Origin: Pseudomonadota bacterium
GTDB lineage: Bacteria > Pseudomonadota > Alphaproteobacteria > Acetobacterales > Acetobacteraceae
Assembly (NCBI GenBank): GCA_021808985.1
Contig: JAKBAQ010000138.1
Span: forward strand, 1-7,631
Length of the DNA: 7,631 nucleotides
Direction: 5' to 3'
A program made the position numbers and the translations under genes. The notes under the pieces were generated by a model that did no database searches, was not told the origin of the DNA, and saw only the letters and a list, made by a program, of their open reading frames with translations. The first letter of the stretch is position 1. Each line of letters opens with the position of its first letter. Below are positions 1-5,995 of the stretch, in pieces.

Positions 1-474
1 GACGCGGCTGATCAGGCCGGCGCCGGGCTCCTCGCGGCGGACCTCGCCGCCAACCTCCCCCAATTCACCGCCCCCCTCATCAGCACCAGCGGCAACCTCA
101 CCACCGCGTCCCTGCCTGTCCCCGCTCCCGGCAGCGTGCAGCCCGCCACCGCCAGCTTCTCCGCGCTGGATAAAAACGGCGGCGTGGTAAGCTGCGCCGT
201 CACCATGAACAACCTGTTCGGCAATGGCCGCATCGCGCCCGGCACCGGCGTCCTGCTCGCCGCCCCGCCGCGCGCCGGCCAGCCCGCGCCGCTCGCCGCC
301 AGCATCACCTACACCGCCGGCGGCACCTTCCGCGCCACCGCCACCGGCACCGGCCGGGGCGCCATCTCGCGCGCCAACGCCATTTCTTGCCCCGGCGGCG
401 TCCCCGGCGGCGAGGCCACCTGCACCGCCACCGCCGATCCGTCCGGCCAGGGCCTGGCCATCGGTGGCCGCTAG
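1..474 (+). CDS. Gamma-glutamyltransferase-family protein, C-terminal part (5' end outside window)
   Basis: The reading frame is open from base 1 and ends at TAG 472-474, giving 157 visible residues. The segment TASFSALDKNG (residues 50-60) followed by NNLFGNGRIAPGTGVLLA matches the start of the small subunit of gamma-glutamyltransferases. In that family the Thr of this motif becomes the N-terminal nucleophile after autocleavage; here it would be Thr50 (codon 148-150). The family moves gamma-glutamyl groups from glutathione to water or amino acids, usually in the periplasm. PLAASI (97-102) and GTGRG (116-120) appear to align with the canonical PLSSMSP and GSPGG segments. The oxyanion Ser pair is therefore replaced by Ala, and only about 108 residues follow the nucleophile, far fewer than in E. 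coli Ggt. Two Cys near the end (the CPGG segment and TCT) might form a disulfide. The fold assignment is fairly secure; classical Ggt activity is not. Confidence 0.75.
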   Translation, partial: DAADQAGAGLLAADLAANLPQFTAPLISTSGNLTTASLPVPAPGSVQPATASFSALDKNGGVVSCAVTMNNLFGNGRIAPGTGVLLAAPPRAGQPAPLAASITYTAGGTFRATATGTGRGAISRANAISCPGGVPGGEATCTATADPSGQGLAIGGR

Positions 475-481
475 ATCATTG

Positions 482-519
482 TTGGTTTGGAGCGAATTGG
501 CAGCTTCGACCCAAACCAA
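482..519. other. Inverted repeat downstream of the gamma-glutamyltransferase-like gene
   Basis: TTGGTTTGG (482-490) and CCAAACCAA (511-519) are perfect 9-bp arms. Inside them CGAA (493-496) and TTCG (505-508) can add four pairs after a 2x2 internal loop. The hairpin starts eight bases after the stop codon. No T-tract follows, so it is not a classical intrinsic terminator. It could stabilise the 3' end of the upstream mRNA or be a dyad operator for the gene at 612. Confidence 0.4.
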
Positions 520-536
520 TGAAACTGATCGCAGGA

Positions 537-564
537 TTGACCCAAGGCAATCACGCTCTAAGCG
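537..564 (+). promoter_or_regulatory. Weak candidate promoter for the aminotransferase gene
   Basis: TTGACC (537-542) resembles a sigma-70 -35 box. At 16-bp spacing the -10 position (559-564) reads TAAGCG, a poor match to TATAAT. Transcription would begin just before the 569-583 hairpin. This is only the best candidate in the spacer, and read-through from upstream is equally possible. Confidence 0.2.
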
Positions 565-568
565 GGCA

Positions 569-583
569 GGGCGCCCCGCGCCC
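569..583 (+). promoter_or_regulatory. GC hairpin directly before the ATG repeats
   Basis: GGGCGC (569-574) and GCGCCC (578-583) pair perfectly around a CCC loop, and the stem ends one base before the first ATG of the repeat block (584). The only Shine-Dalgarno-like purine run (GGGCAGGG, 564-571) overlaps its 5' arm, so folding would partly hide it. The structure is seen in the sequence; a role in translation is inference. Confidence 0.35.
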
Positions 584-625
584 ATGAAAACTGGCACATG
601 AAAATCGGCACATGAAAATCGGTAT
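584..625 (+). repeat. Three tandem 14-bp repeats with overlapping ATGA stop/start codons
   Basis: The copies are 584-597 (ATGAAAACTGGCAC), 598-611 (ATGAAAATCGGCAC) and 612-625 (ATGAAAATCGGTAT). A 14-bp unit is not a multiple of three, so each ATG lies in a new frame. The first two copies form five-codon ORFs (MKTGT, MKIGT). Their TGA codons overlap the next ATG as ATGA at 598-601 and 612-615. The third ATG opens the aminotransferase frame. Confidence 0.8.
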
Positions 626-1769
626 GGGCCGCACGGTTCCACCTTTCCAGGTCATGGACGTCATCGCCAAGGCCAACGCCCGCGCGCACCGCCTCCAGCC
701 CGCTGACCCCAGGATTCTCCGCCTGGAGGCCGGCCAGCCCGGCACCGGCCTGCCGCTGGGCGCGCGTCTGGCGGCCGAGGCGGCGCTGCGCACCGGCGCC
801 ACGCTGGGCTACACCGAGGCCCTGGGCCTGCCCTCCCTGCGCGCGCGCATCGCCGCCCACATTCAGGACTGGTACGGCCTCCCCATCTCCCCGGCCCGCA
901 TCGCGGTCACCTTCGGCGCCTCGGGCGCGTTTCCGCTGGCCTTCCTGGCCGCGTTTGACCATGGTGACACCATCGCCCTGGCCGCGCCCTACTACCCTCC
1001 CTATGTCAACATCGCCACCGCGCTGGGCTTAAAGCCGCTCATCCTCCCCTGCGGGCTCGAAACCGGCTTCCAGCCCACCCCCGCCATGCTGGCGGCGCTG
1101 CCCCGCAAGCCCGACGGCCTGATTCTCGCCAGCCCCGCCAACCCCACCGGCTCCATGCTCTCCCCGGCCGATCTCGCCGCCCTGGCGCGGTATTGCCACG
1201 CCAACGGCATCCGCCTGCTCTCTGATGAAATCTATCACGGCCTCACCTACGGCAAGCCCATCGCCACCGCCGCCCAGTTTTCCCCCAGCGCCATCGTCAT
1301 CAACTCCTTCTCCAAATACTTCTCGATGACCGGCTGGCGCGTCGGCTGGATGGTCTGCCCCGAGGAGCTGGTCCGCCCGGTGGAGCGTCTGGCGGCCAAT
1401 TTCTTCGTCTCCCCCTCCCACTTCTCGCAGCTTGCCGCCGAGGCCGCCTTCGCCTGCACCGAGGAGCTGGAAGCCAACCGCGCCCGCTACGCCACCGCCC
1501 GCCACCTGCTGCTCACCGGCCTGGAGAGCGCCGGTTTCACCAAAATCTCCCCGCCCGACGGCGCCTTCTACCTCTATGTTGACTGTTCAAGCCACGCGGC
1601 TGACAGCAGCGCCTTCTGCCTCCGGCTGCTTGACGAAGCCAATATTGCCGTTACACCCGGTTACGATTTTGACGCCGAAAGAGGGAAAAACTTCTTCAGA
1701 ATGAGCTATTGCGCCGCATTGCCGGACATTGAGGAGGCTATTTTCCGCCTGCACCGCCTCAAACCCTAG
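612..1769 (+). CDS. Class I/II PLP-dependent aminotransferase
   Basis: This 385-residue fold-type I aminotransferase has the usual length for the aspartate aminotransferase-like family, which moves amino groups between an amino acid and a 2-oxo acid in the cytoplasm. Visible motifs include GYTEALGLPSLR (66-77), GASGAF (102-107, PLP phosphate loop), NPTG (177-180), SDEIYHG (204-210, Asp205 for the pyridine nitrogen and Tyr208), SFSKYFSMTGWR (232-243, Lys235 as the Schiff-base lysine) and FFRMSYC (361-367, Arg363 for the substrate carboxylate). All key residues are present, so it should be active. The substrate cannot be read from the sequence. ATG 612 has no clear Shine-Dalgarno and may depend on coupling from the preceding micro-ORFs; ATG 624 is an alternative start. 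The last 65 codons use AT-ending and rare codons (AGA, ACA, TCA) more than the rest. An etfBA operon follows after 99 bp. Confidence 0.9.
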   Translation: MKIGMGRTVPPFQVMDVIAKANARAHRLQPADPRILRLEAGQPGTGLPLGARLAAEAALRTGATLGYTEALGLPSLRARIAAHIQDWYGLPISPARIAVTFGASGAFPLAFLAAFDHGDTIALAAPYYPPYVNIATALGLKPLILPCGLETGFQPTPAMLAALPRKPDGLILASPANPTGSMLSPADLAALARYCHANGIRLLSDEIYHGLTYGKPIATAAQFSPSAIVINSFSKYFSMTGWRVGWMVCPEELVRPVERLAANFFVSPSHFSQLAAEAAFACTEELEANRARYATARHLLLTGLESAGFTKISPPDGAFYLYVDCSSHAADSSAFCLRLLDEANIAVTPGYDFDAERGKNFFRMSYCAALPDIEEAIFRLHRLKP

Positions 1770-1811
1770 ACTAAAGATTGTGAGCTAGAGTACTTTCCAC
1801 GCGCACGAACA

Positions 1812-1817
1812 TACAAT
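1812..1817 (+). promoter_or_regulatory. Candidate -10 box of the etfBA operon
   Basis: TACAAT matches five of six bases of the sigma-70 -10 consensus and sits in the AT-richer part of the 99-bp spacer. A start point 6-8 bases downstream would fall at about 1823-1825, just before the 1827-1843 hairpin. No good -35 box is visible 16-18 bp upstream, so an activator or another sigma factor could be involved. Confidence 0.35.
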
Positions 1818-1826
1818 ATCAGTGAC

Positions 1827-1843
1827 GCGCCCTCCAAGGGCGC
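1827..1843 (+). promoter_or_regulatory. 5' leader hairpin of etfB
   Basis: GCGCCCT (1827-1833) and AGGGCGC (1837-1843) form a perfect 7-bp stem with a CCA loop. It ends seven bases before the GAGG at 1851-1854, the likely ribosome-binding region for ATG 1869. If transcription starts from the 1812 box, this stem would lie at the extreme 5' end of the mRNA, where such structures commonly protect transcripts from decay. That role is inference. Confidence 0.4.
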
Positions 1844-1868
1844 CATAACCGAGGTAGAGAATAGAACC

Positions 1869-2618
1869 ATGAAACTGCTGGTCGCCGTGAAACGAGTGGT
1901 CGATTACAACGTCAAGGTCCGGGTCAAGTCCGACCATACGGCCGTTGAGACCGCCGGCGTTAAAATGTCGATGAACCCGTTTGATGAAATCGCCGTCGAG
2001 GAAGCCGTCCGCCTGAAGGAAAAAGGCATCGCCACCGAGATCGTGGCGGTCTCCCTTGGCGTCACCCAGGCGCAGGAAACCATCCGCACCGCCCTGGCCA
2101 TGGGGGCTGACCGCGGCATCCTGGTTGAAACCGACGTCGCGCTCGAGCCTCTGGCCGTCGCCAAGATGCTCAAGGCCCTCGCCGTCAAGGAAGGCGCGGA
2201 ACTGGTCATCCTCGGCAAGCAGGCGATCGACGACGACATGAACGCCACCGGCCAGATGCTCGCCGCCCTGCTCGGCTGGCCCCAGGGCACCTTCGCCAGC
2301 AAGGTTGAAATCGCCGATGGCACCGCCACCGTCACCCGCGAGGTTGATGGCGGCCTGGAGACCGTGGCCCTCACCATGCCCGCCGTCATCACCGCTGACC
2401 TGCGCCTGAACGAGCCGCGCTACGCCTCGCTGCCCAACATCATGAAGGCCCGCAAGAAGACCATTGACGTGATGAAGCCGGAAGACCTGGGCGTTGACCC
2501 GGCCCCCCGCCTGACCACGCTCAGCGTCAACGAGCCGCCCGTGCGCAAGGCCGGCATCAAGGTGGCCGATGTCGCCACCCTTATCGACAAACTCCGTAAT
2601 GAAGCGAAGGTGATCTGA
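1869..2618 (+). CDS. etfB: Electron transfer flavoprotein beta subunit
   Basis: At 249 residues it matches the normal length of the small ETF subunit, which carries a structural AMP and, with EtfA, shuttles electrons from acyl-CoA and other dehydrogenases to ETF-ubiquinone oxidoreductase. Recognisable segments are MKLLVAVKRVVDYN at the N terminus, NPFDEIAVEEAVRLKE (36-51), LGKQAIDDDMNATGQ (115-129, nucleotide-binding region) and LNEPRYASLPNIMKARKK (180-197). The last is the recognition loop that docks onto partner dehydrogenases; Leu188 should be the anchor leucine and the basic cluster follows it. This strongly resembles group I (mitochondrial-type) ETF rather than FixA or bifurcating types. 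GAGG at 1851-1854 lies 14 bases before the ATG. It is the first gene of the operon, followed after two bases by etfA. Confidence 0.96.
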   Translation: MKLLVAVKRVVDYNVKVRVKSDHTAVETAGVKMSMNPFDEIAVEEAVRLKEKGIATEIVAVSLGVTQAQETIRTALAMGADRGILVETDVALEPLAVAKMLKALAVKEGAELVILGKQAIDDDMNATGQMLAALLGWPQGTFASKVEIADGTATVTREVDGGLETVALTMPAVITADLRLNEPRYASLPNIMKARKKTIDVMKPEDLGVDPAPRLTTLSVNEPPVRKAGIKVADVATLIDKLRNEAKVI

Positions 2619-2620
2619 TC

Positions 2621-3550
2621 ATGACCTCACTTGTTGTCCTTGACTTTGATGCCCAAGGCATCAAGCAACCCTCCCGTTCGGCCATCGCCGCGGCGGCGCT
2701 GCTGGGTGAAGTCCATGTGCTGATCGCGGGTGCCGGCGTCGGCAACGCCCCCGCCGAGGCCGCCAATATCGCCAGCGTCGCCAAGGTTCTGGTGGCTGAC
2801 GACGCCTCCCTCACCCACGGCCTGGCCGAGCCGCTGGCCGCCCTCATCGTCTCGCTCGCCGGCAATTATTCGCACATCATGTGGGCCGCCACCGCCGCCG
2901 GCAAAAACGTGCTGCCCCGCGTCGCCGCCCTGCTCGACGTGCAGCCCATCAGCGACATCTCCGGCGTGGTCGACGCTGACACCTTCATCCGCCCCATCTA
3001 TGCCGGCAACGCCCTCGCCACGGTCAAATCGTCTGACTCCAAGAAGGTCATCACCGTGCGCGCCTCCAGCTTCGACCCCGTGGCCCCCACCGGCGGTTCC
3101 GCCGGGATCGAGACCCTGGCCGTCACCGCTCTCGCCCCGCAGTCCAAATACCTCTCCTCGGAGCTGTCCAAGAGCGAGCGTCCCGAGCTCACCGCGGCGA
3201 AGATCATCGTCTCCGGCGGCCGCGGCATGCAAAACGGCGAGAACTTCACCAAACTGCTGGACCCCGTGGCCGACAAGCTGGGCGCCGCCGTCGGCGCCTC
3301 GCGCGCGGCGGTGGATGCCGGCTTCGTCCCCAACGACTATCAGGTCGGCCAGACCGGCAAAATCGTCGCGCCCGACCTCTACATCGCCGTCGGCATCTCC
3401 GGCGCCATCCAGCACCTCGCCGGCATGAAGGACTCCAAGGTCATCGTCGCCATCAACAAGGATGAAGACGCCCCGATCTTCCAGGTGGCTGATTACGGCC
3501 TCGTCGGCGATCTCTTCGCCATCCTGCCGGAGCTCGAAAAAGCGCTATGA
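2621..3550 (+). CDS. etfA: Electron transfer flavoprotein alpha subunit
   Basis: This 309-residue protein is the FAD-binding large subunit and partner of the preceding EtfB. The N-terminal half (about 1-185) is the ETF alpha/beta domain. The C-terminal FAD domain shows SGGRGM (198-203), GASRAAVDAGFVPND (225-239), QVGQTGK (241-247), LYIAVGISGAIQH (253-265) and AINKDEDAPIFQVADYG (277-293), the full conserved flavin-binding set. The final third is very close to mitochondrial ETFA, consistent with an alphaproteobacterium. ATG lies two bases after the etfB stop, with AAGG (2607-2610) inside etfB as ribosome-binding site. Its own stop overlaps the next start as ATGA (3547-3550), so all three genes should be translated from one mRNA in balanced amounts. 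Confidence 0.97.
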   Translation: MTSLVVLDFDAQGIKQPSRSAIAAAALLGEVHVLIAGAGVGNAPAEAANIASVAKVLVADDASLTHGLAEPLAALIVSLAGNYSHIMWAATAAGKNVLPRVAALLDVQPISDISGVVDADTFIRPIYAGNALATVKSSDSKKVITVRASSFDPVAPTGGSAGIETLAVTALAPQSKYLSSELSKSERPELTAAKIIVSGGRGMQNGENFTKLLDPVADKLGAAVGASRAAVDAGFVPNDYQVGQTGKIVAPDLYIAVGISGAIQHLAGMKDSKVIVAINKDEDAPIFQVADYGLVGDLFAILPELEKAL

Positions 3551-4422
3551 GCATAACCCACGTTGGCGTCATTGGCGCCGGCCTCATGGGCAACGGCATT
3601 GCCCATGCGTCCCTGCTCGCCGGTTGCAACGTGATACTTGTGGACTCGTTTGAAGCGGCCCTGCCCAAGGCCCTGGCGACCATGACCAAGAACATGGAAC
3701 GCCAGGTGGCCAAGGGCAGCCTCACCGCGCAAGCGAAAGACGAGGCGCTGAGCCGCCTCGTCACCGCCACCAGCTACACCGCCCTGGCCAACGCCCAGGT
3801 CGTCATCGAAGCCGCGCCCGAGCGCGAGGAGATCAAGGAGAGCATCTACAAGGCGCTCGTCCCCGTCATCGGGGCAGACACCATCATCGCCTCCAACACC
3901 TCCTCCATTTCCATCACCAAGCTCGCCAGCACCACCGGCCGGGCTGATAAATTCGTCGGCATGCACTTCTTCAACCCGGTGCCGATGATGAAGCTGGTGG
4001 AAATCATCCGTGGCATGGCCACCTCCGATGCAACCTACAGCACCATCTGCGCGCTGGCTGAAAAGCTCGGCAAAACCGTCGTCCCGGCGGTCGATGCCCC
4101 CGGCTTCATCGTCAACCGCATCCTCTGCCCCATGATGAACGAGGCCATTTTCGCGCTCGCTGAAGGTGTCGGCACCGTCACCTCCATTGACGCGGGCATG
4201 AAACTCGGCGCCAACCACCCCATGGGCCCGCTCGAACTGGCGGATTTCGTCGGCCTCGATACGCTGCTGGAGGTCATGCGCGTGCTCCATGCCGGCCTGG
4301 GCGAGGATAAATACCGCCCCGCGCCACTGCTGATCAAATACGTCGAAGCCGGCTGGTACGGTCGCAAATCCGGCCGCGGCTTTTACGATTATTCAGTCAA
4401 CCCGCCAAAGCCGACACGTTAG
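3547..4422 (+). CDS. 3-hydroxybutyryl-CoA dehydrogenase (NAD(P)-dependent 3-hydroxyacyl-CoA dehydrogenase)
   Basis: This 291-residue protein is a stand-alone 3-hydroxyacyl-CoA dehydrogenase of the size seen for Hbd/PaaH/FadB2 enzymes. These interconvert (S)-3-hydroxyacyl-CoA and acetoacetyl/3-ketoacyl-CoA in the cytoplasm. The Rossmann fingerprint GAGLMGNG (10-17) ends its second strand at Asp33, which favours NAD over NADP. ASNTSS (115-120, Ser119), GMHFFNPVPMMKLVE (138-152, with the His140/Glu152 pair) and Asn190 in PGFIVNR match the catalytic residues of the human enzyme in spacing. The C-terminal dimerisation domain ends in GWYGRKSGRGFYDY (269-282). The start codon overlaps the etfA stop as ATGA, and GGAG at 3529-3532 is a distant ribosome-binding site, so coupling is likely. 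Adjacency to etfBA supports a role in beta-oxidation or hydroxybutyrate/aromatic breakdown. The exact chain length is unknown, so hbd or paaH would be a guess. Confidence 0.93.
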   Translation: MSITHVGVIGAGLMGNGIAHASLLAGCNVILVDSFEAALPKALATMTKNMERQVAKGSLTAQAKDEALSRLVTATSYTALANAQVVIEAAPEREEIKESIYKALVPVIGADTIIASNTSSISITKLASTTGRADKFVGMHFFNPVPMMKLVEIIRGMATSDATYSTICALAEKLGKTVVPAVDAPGFIVNRILCPMMNEAIFALAEGVGTVTSIDAGMKLGANHPMGPLELADFVGLDTLLEVMRVLHAGLGEDKYRPAPLLIKYVEAGWYGRKSGRGFYDYSVNPPKPTR

Positions 4423-4482
4423 AGCCGGATTCAGACATGAGATGCAATCGCGCGGCGATTCCATCTCATGTCATCCGGCTCT
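4421..4482 (+). terminator. Long hairpin starting in the dehydrogenase stop codon
   Basis: The arms are AGAGCCGGAT (4421-4430) with ATCCGGCTCT (4473-4482), GACATGAGATG (4434-4444) with CATCTCATGTC (4462-4472), and AATCGC (4446-4451) with GCGATT (4455-4460). Only a 3-nt bulge and one C-C mismatch interrupt 27 pairs around a GCG loop. No T-run follows directly. A small overlapping stem, CTCTGA/TCAGAG (4479-4494), comes just before ATTGTTTT. It probably ends or protects the etfBA operon mRNA; a dispersed palindromic repeat is the other reading. Confidence 0.6.
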
Positions 4483-4536
4483 GAATTATCAGAGATTGTT
4501 TTAACCGTCTCTGCAAAAACATTAAGGATAATTCTC

Positions 4537-4630
4537 AAAAGTTTTTTGGGGTCTGGCCCTTTTTTGCAAAAAAGGGCCAGAATCTTGGGGAGCTTTTTAT
4601 AAAAAGCTCCCCAAACCCCGCAAAAATTTT
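4537..4630. repeat. Twin perfect palindromes inside an imperfect outer stem (cloverleaf-like element)
   Basis: Bases 4552-4581 form a perfect 30-bp palindrome with outer TCTGGCCC and a T6-GC-A6 core. Bases 4585-4614 form a second one with outer TTGGGGAGC and a T5-AT-A5 core. They share an architecture, with GC-rich arms and an oligo-T/oligo-A centre, but not the arm sequence. Flanking 4537-4551 and 4616-4630 pair at 12 of 15 positions plus one G-T. The rest of the 4423-4722 interval holds the terminator hairpin described at 4421-4482 and an AT-rich stretch without a credible gene. The element sits between convergent genes, so two-way transcription termination is plausible. Confidence 0.75.
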
Positions 4631-4722
4631 CAATAATTTCAGTTTGTTATAAGAGCAAACGCTTAAAACAGGCTCTAAGCCAACAAAAACCCCAGTCCCG
4701 CCCGCATGCCGGGTAAGCCTCT

Positions 4723-5994
4723 TCAATCCTTGGACGGACTCTCAACCTCAGGCGCCTCGATATCCGGTGCCTCAATCTCAGGCGCCTCAACCTCCGGCAC
4801 GGTGTGCTCTGGGGTCGTCTCCGGCGCCCTGTTCACATCGGCCGCATCCGGCTTCTGCACCCCCGGCTGGGCATCCGCGTCCGGCTTTTGCACATTCTCC
4901 GGCGCTTCCGCGGCGGGCTGCGGCGTGGCAACCGCCGCCTCTCCCGTGCCGCCCGGCGTCAGCCCGGTCCAGTCCTCCGCGTCGAACATTTCCGTGTCGA
5001 TCAAATCAATGCTGATGGAATCGGCGGCCGTCAGCTCGCCCTGAACTTCCACCATGGTCTGCCCGCTCAAACGCAGCCCCGCCGGCGCGCCGGAGGCCAC
5101 CAGCCCATCCGCGCTCACCAGCCGCCCCGGCCCATCGGTGCGGAAATAGCCGCCCACCTCAACCACGCCGCCCGGCTTGCCCAGCGTCACGGGGGCGGGC
5201 AGGGCGGTATCGGCCCGCAAACCATCCGGGCCCATGCTCCCGCTCACCAGCACCCGCTCACCCGTGGCCAGCCCAGCCATGAGGCTGGCCGGCGCGGCCA
5301 TGCTGGTCCCGGCCACCGTCAGCCTCCCCGGCGCCAGCGCGCTCACAACCGCCGCCAGCTGAAAATGCCTGCCCGGCGGCAGCACGCTCACGCGCTGCGC
5401 CACCCAGTCCCCGGTCGGCCTGGGCAGCGCTGAAACCGCGACCATCGCGCCGGCGGCGATACCGGCAAAGGGCATCTGCCCCGCCAGGGCCACCACGCGC
5501 TGGCCCAGCACGGTGGCGCTGGCGCCATTCAAGGCAATATCCCGCACCGGCCCGATGATCGGATGCACAATGCTGATCTCCCTGGCATATCCCCCCCGCG
5601 CGGTGGTGATAACCCCCCGCACATCGGCAATCTCCCCCACCCGCAACGCCGATACCGTGGCCGGCGCGCCGTCGATCGTCACCAGCGTCTGGCCGCTGAT
5701 GGCATATTCACGCCCGTTCACAAACACGCTGCCAAAAGCCTGAATCGGCCCATACCCCGTAACCGCCACGCCCGGGCGGGCTATGCCGGTGCCGCCAATC
5801 CCGCCGGTCCCGGCGTCAATCCCGGTCCCCCCAATCCCGCCTGTCTCCGGGCTAATCCCGGTGCCGCCAATGCCGCCGGTCTCGCCGGTCTGCGCGCGCG
5901 CCGGTGCGGGCAAAACCACCGCGCCCGCCAGCAGCAGGGCAAGCACCCCCGCGCGGCGCCACGTCCTCATGCGGGTTTGCCGGAGAGCCGCCAT
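4723..5994 (-). CDS. Secreted DUF5666-domain protein with Gly-rich repeats and acidic Pro-rich tail
   Basis: Numbering below counts from the furthest upstream ATG (6024); the chosen start is residue 11. An n-region RTWRR, a hydrophobic stretch GVLALLLAGAVVLPAP and cleavage after ARA (about 44/45) form a Sec signal peptide, so the mature protein is periplasmic or surface-exposed. Next come three 12-residue GGIGGTGI repeats (48-83). A DUF5666-like unit, GPIQAFGSVFVNGREYAI with a following VGEIADVRG (92-137), resembles small beta-barrel domains. Degenerate copies seem to follow at about 155-215, 218-265 and 286-340. The tail (about 355-433) is Pro/Glu/Asp-rich, with (E/D)(I/V)EAP repeats. No enzyme motif is visible and the function is unknown. 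I chose ATG 5994 because it follows the upstream TGA by one base, typical of coupling; ATG 5970 would also leave a full signal peptide. Co-transcribed with the DUF6502 gene. Confidence 0.8.
   Translation of the reverse strand: MAALRQTRMRTWRRAGVLALLLAGAVVLPAPARAQTGETGGIGGTGISPETGGIGGTGIDAGTGGIGGTGIARPGVAVTGYGPIQAFGSVFVNGREYAISGQTLVTIDGAPATVSALRVGEIADVRGVITTARGGYAREISIVHPIIGPVRDIALNGASATVLGQRVVALAGQMPFAGIAAGAMVAVSALPRPTGDWVAQRVSVLPPGRHFQLAAVVSALAPGRLTVAGTSMAAPASLMAGLATGERVLVSGSMGPDGLRADTALPAPVTLGKPGGVVEVGGYFRTDGPGRLVSADGLVASGAPAGLRLSGQTMVEVQGELTAADSISIDLIDTEMFDAEDWTGLTPGGTGEAAVATPQPAAEAPENVQKPDADAQPGVQKPDAADVNRAPETTPEHTVPEVEAPEIEAPDIEAPEVESPSKD
4735..4794 (-). repeat. Five-residue coding repeat, (E/D)(I/V)EAP x4
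   Basis: Four 15-bp units encode EVEAP, EIEAP, DIEAP and EVESP near the C terminus of the DUF5666 protein. A related pair of QKPDA units (about 379-394) lies further upstream in the tail. The result is a charged, probably extended linker or wall-spanning tail. Confidence 0.7.
5776..5883 (-). repeat. Three 36-bp coding repeats, TGGIGGTGI
   Basis: Three in-frame 12-residue units (residues 48-59, 60-71, 72-83 of the longest frame) each contain TGGIGGTGI, with variable linkers ISPE, IDAG and IARP. They lie directly after the signal peptide. Gly-Ile-Gly-Gly runs of this sort are, as I recall, common in DUF5666 proteins; their purpose is unknown. Confidence 0.8.
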
Positions 5995-5995
5995 A

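Noticed and set aside
1029..1505. 158-codon open frame antisense to the aminotransferase
   Set aside because: Gly-rich shadow of a well-supported gene.
2627..3415. 262-codon open frame antisense to etfA
   Set aside because: It mirrors the strong G/C wobble bias of etfA, is low-complexity Gly/Asp-rich, and etfA is unquestionable.
3493..4290. 265-codon open frame antisense to the 3-hydroxyacyl-CoA dehydrogenase
   Set aside because: His/Asp/Gly-rich product without motifs, fully overlapping a gene with complete catalytic residues.
4685..4713. Possible minus-strand terminator after the DUF5666 gene
   Set aside because: The stem CCCG/CGGG is only four pairs and lies 11 bases from the T5 run, too weak to call.
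4535..4726. 63-codon minus-strand frame in the convergent spacer
   Set aside because: Much of its length is the palindromic element itself, giving Phe/Lys-rich runs that look like a translated repeat, not a protein.
4735..4794. CRISPR-like short tandem repeats
   Set aside because: The units are 15-bp in-frame coding repeats without spacers; no array is present in the window.
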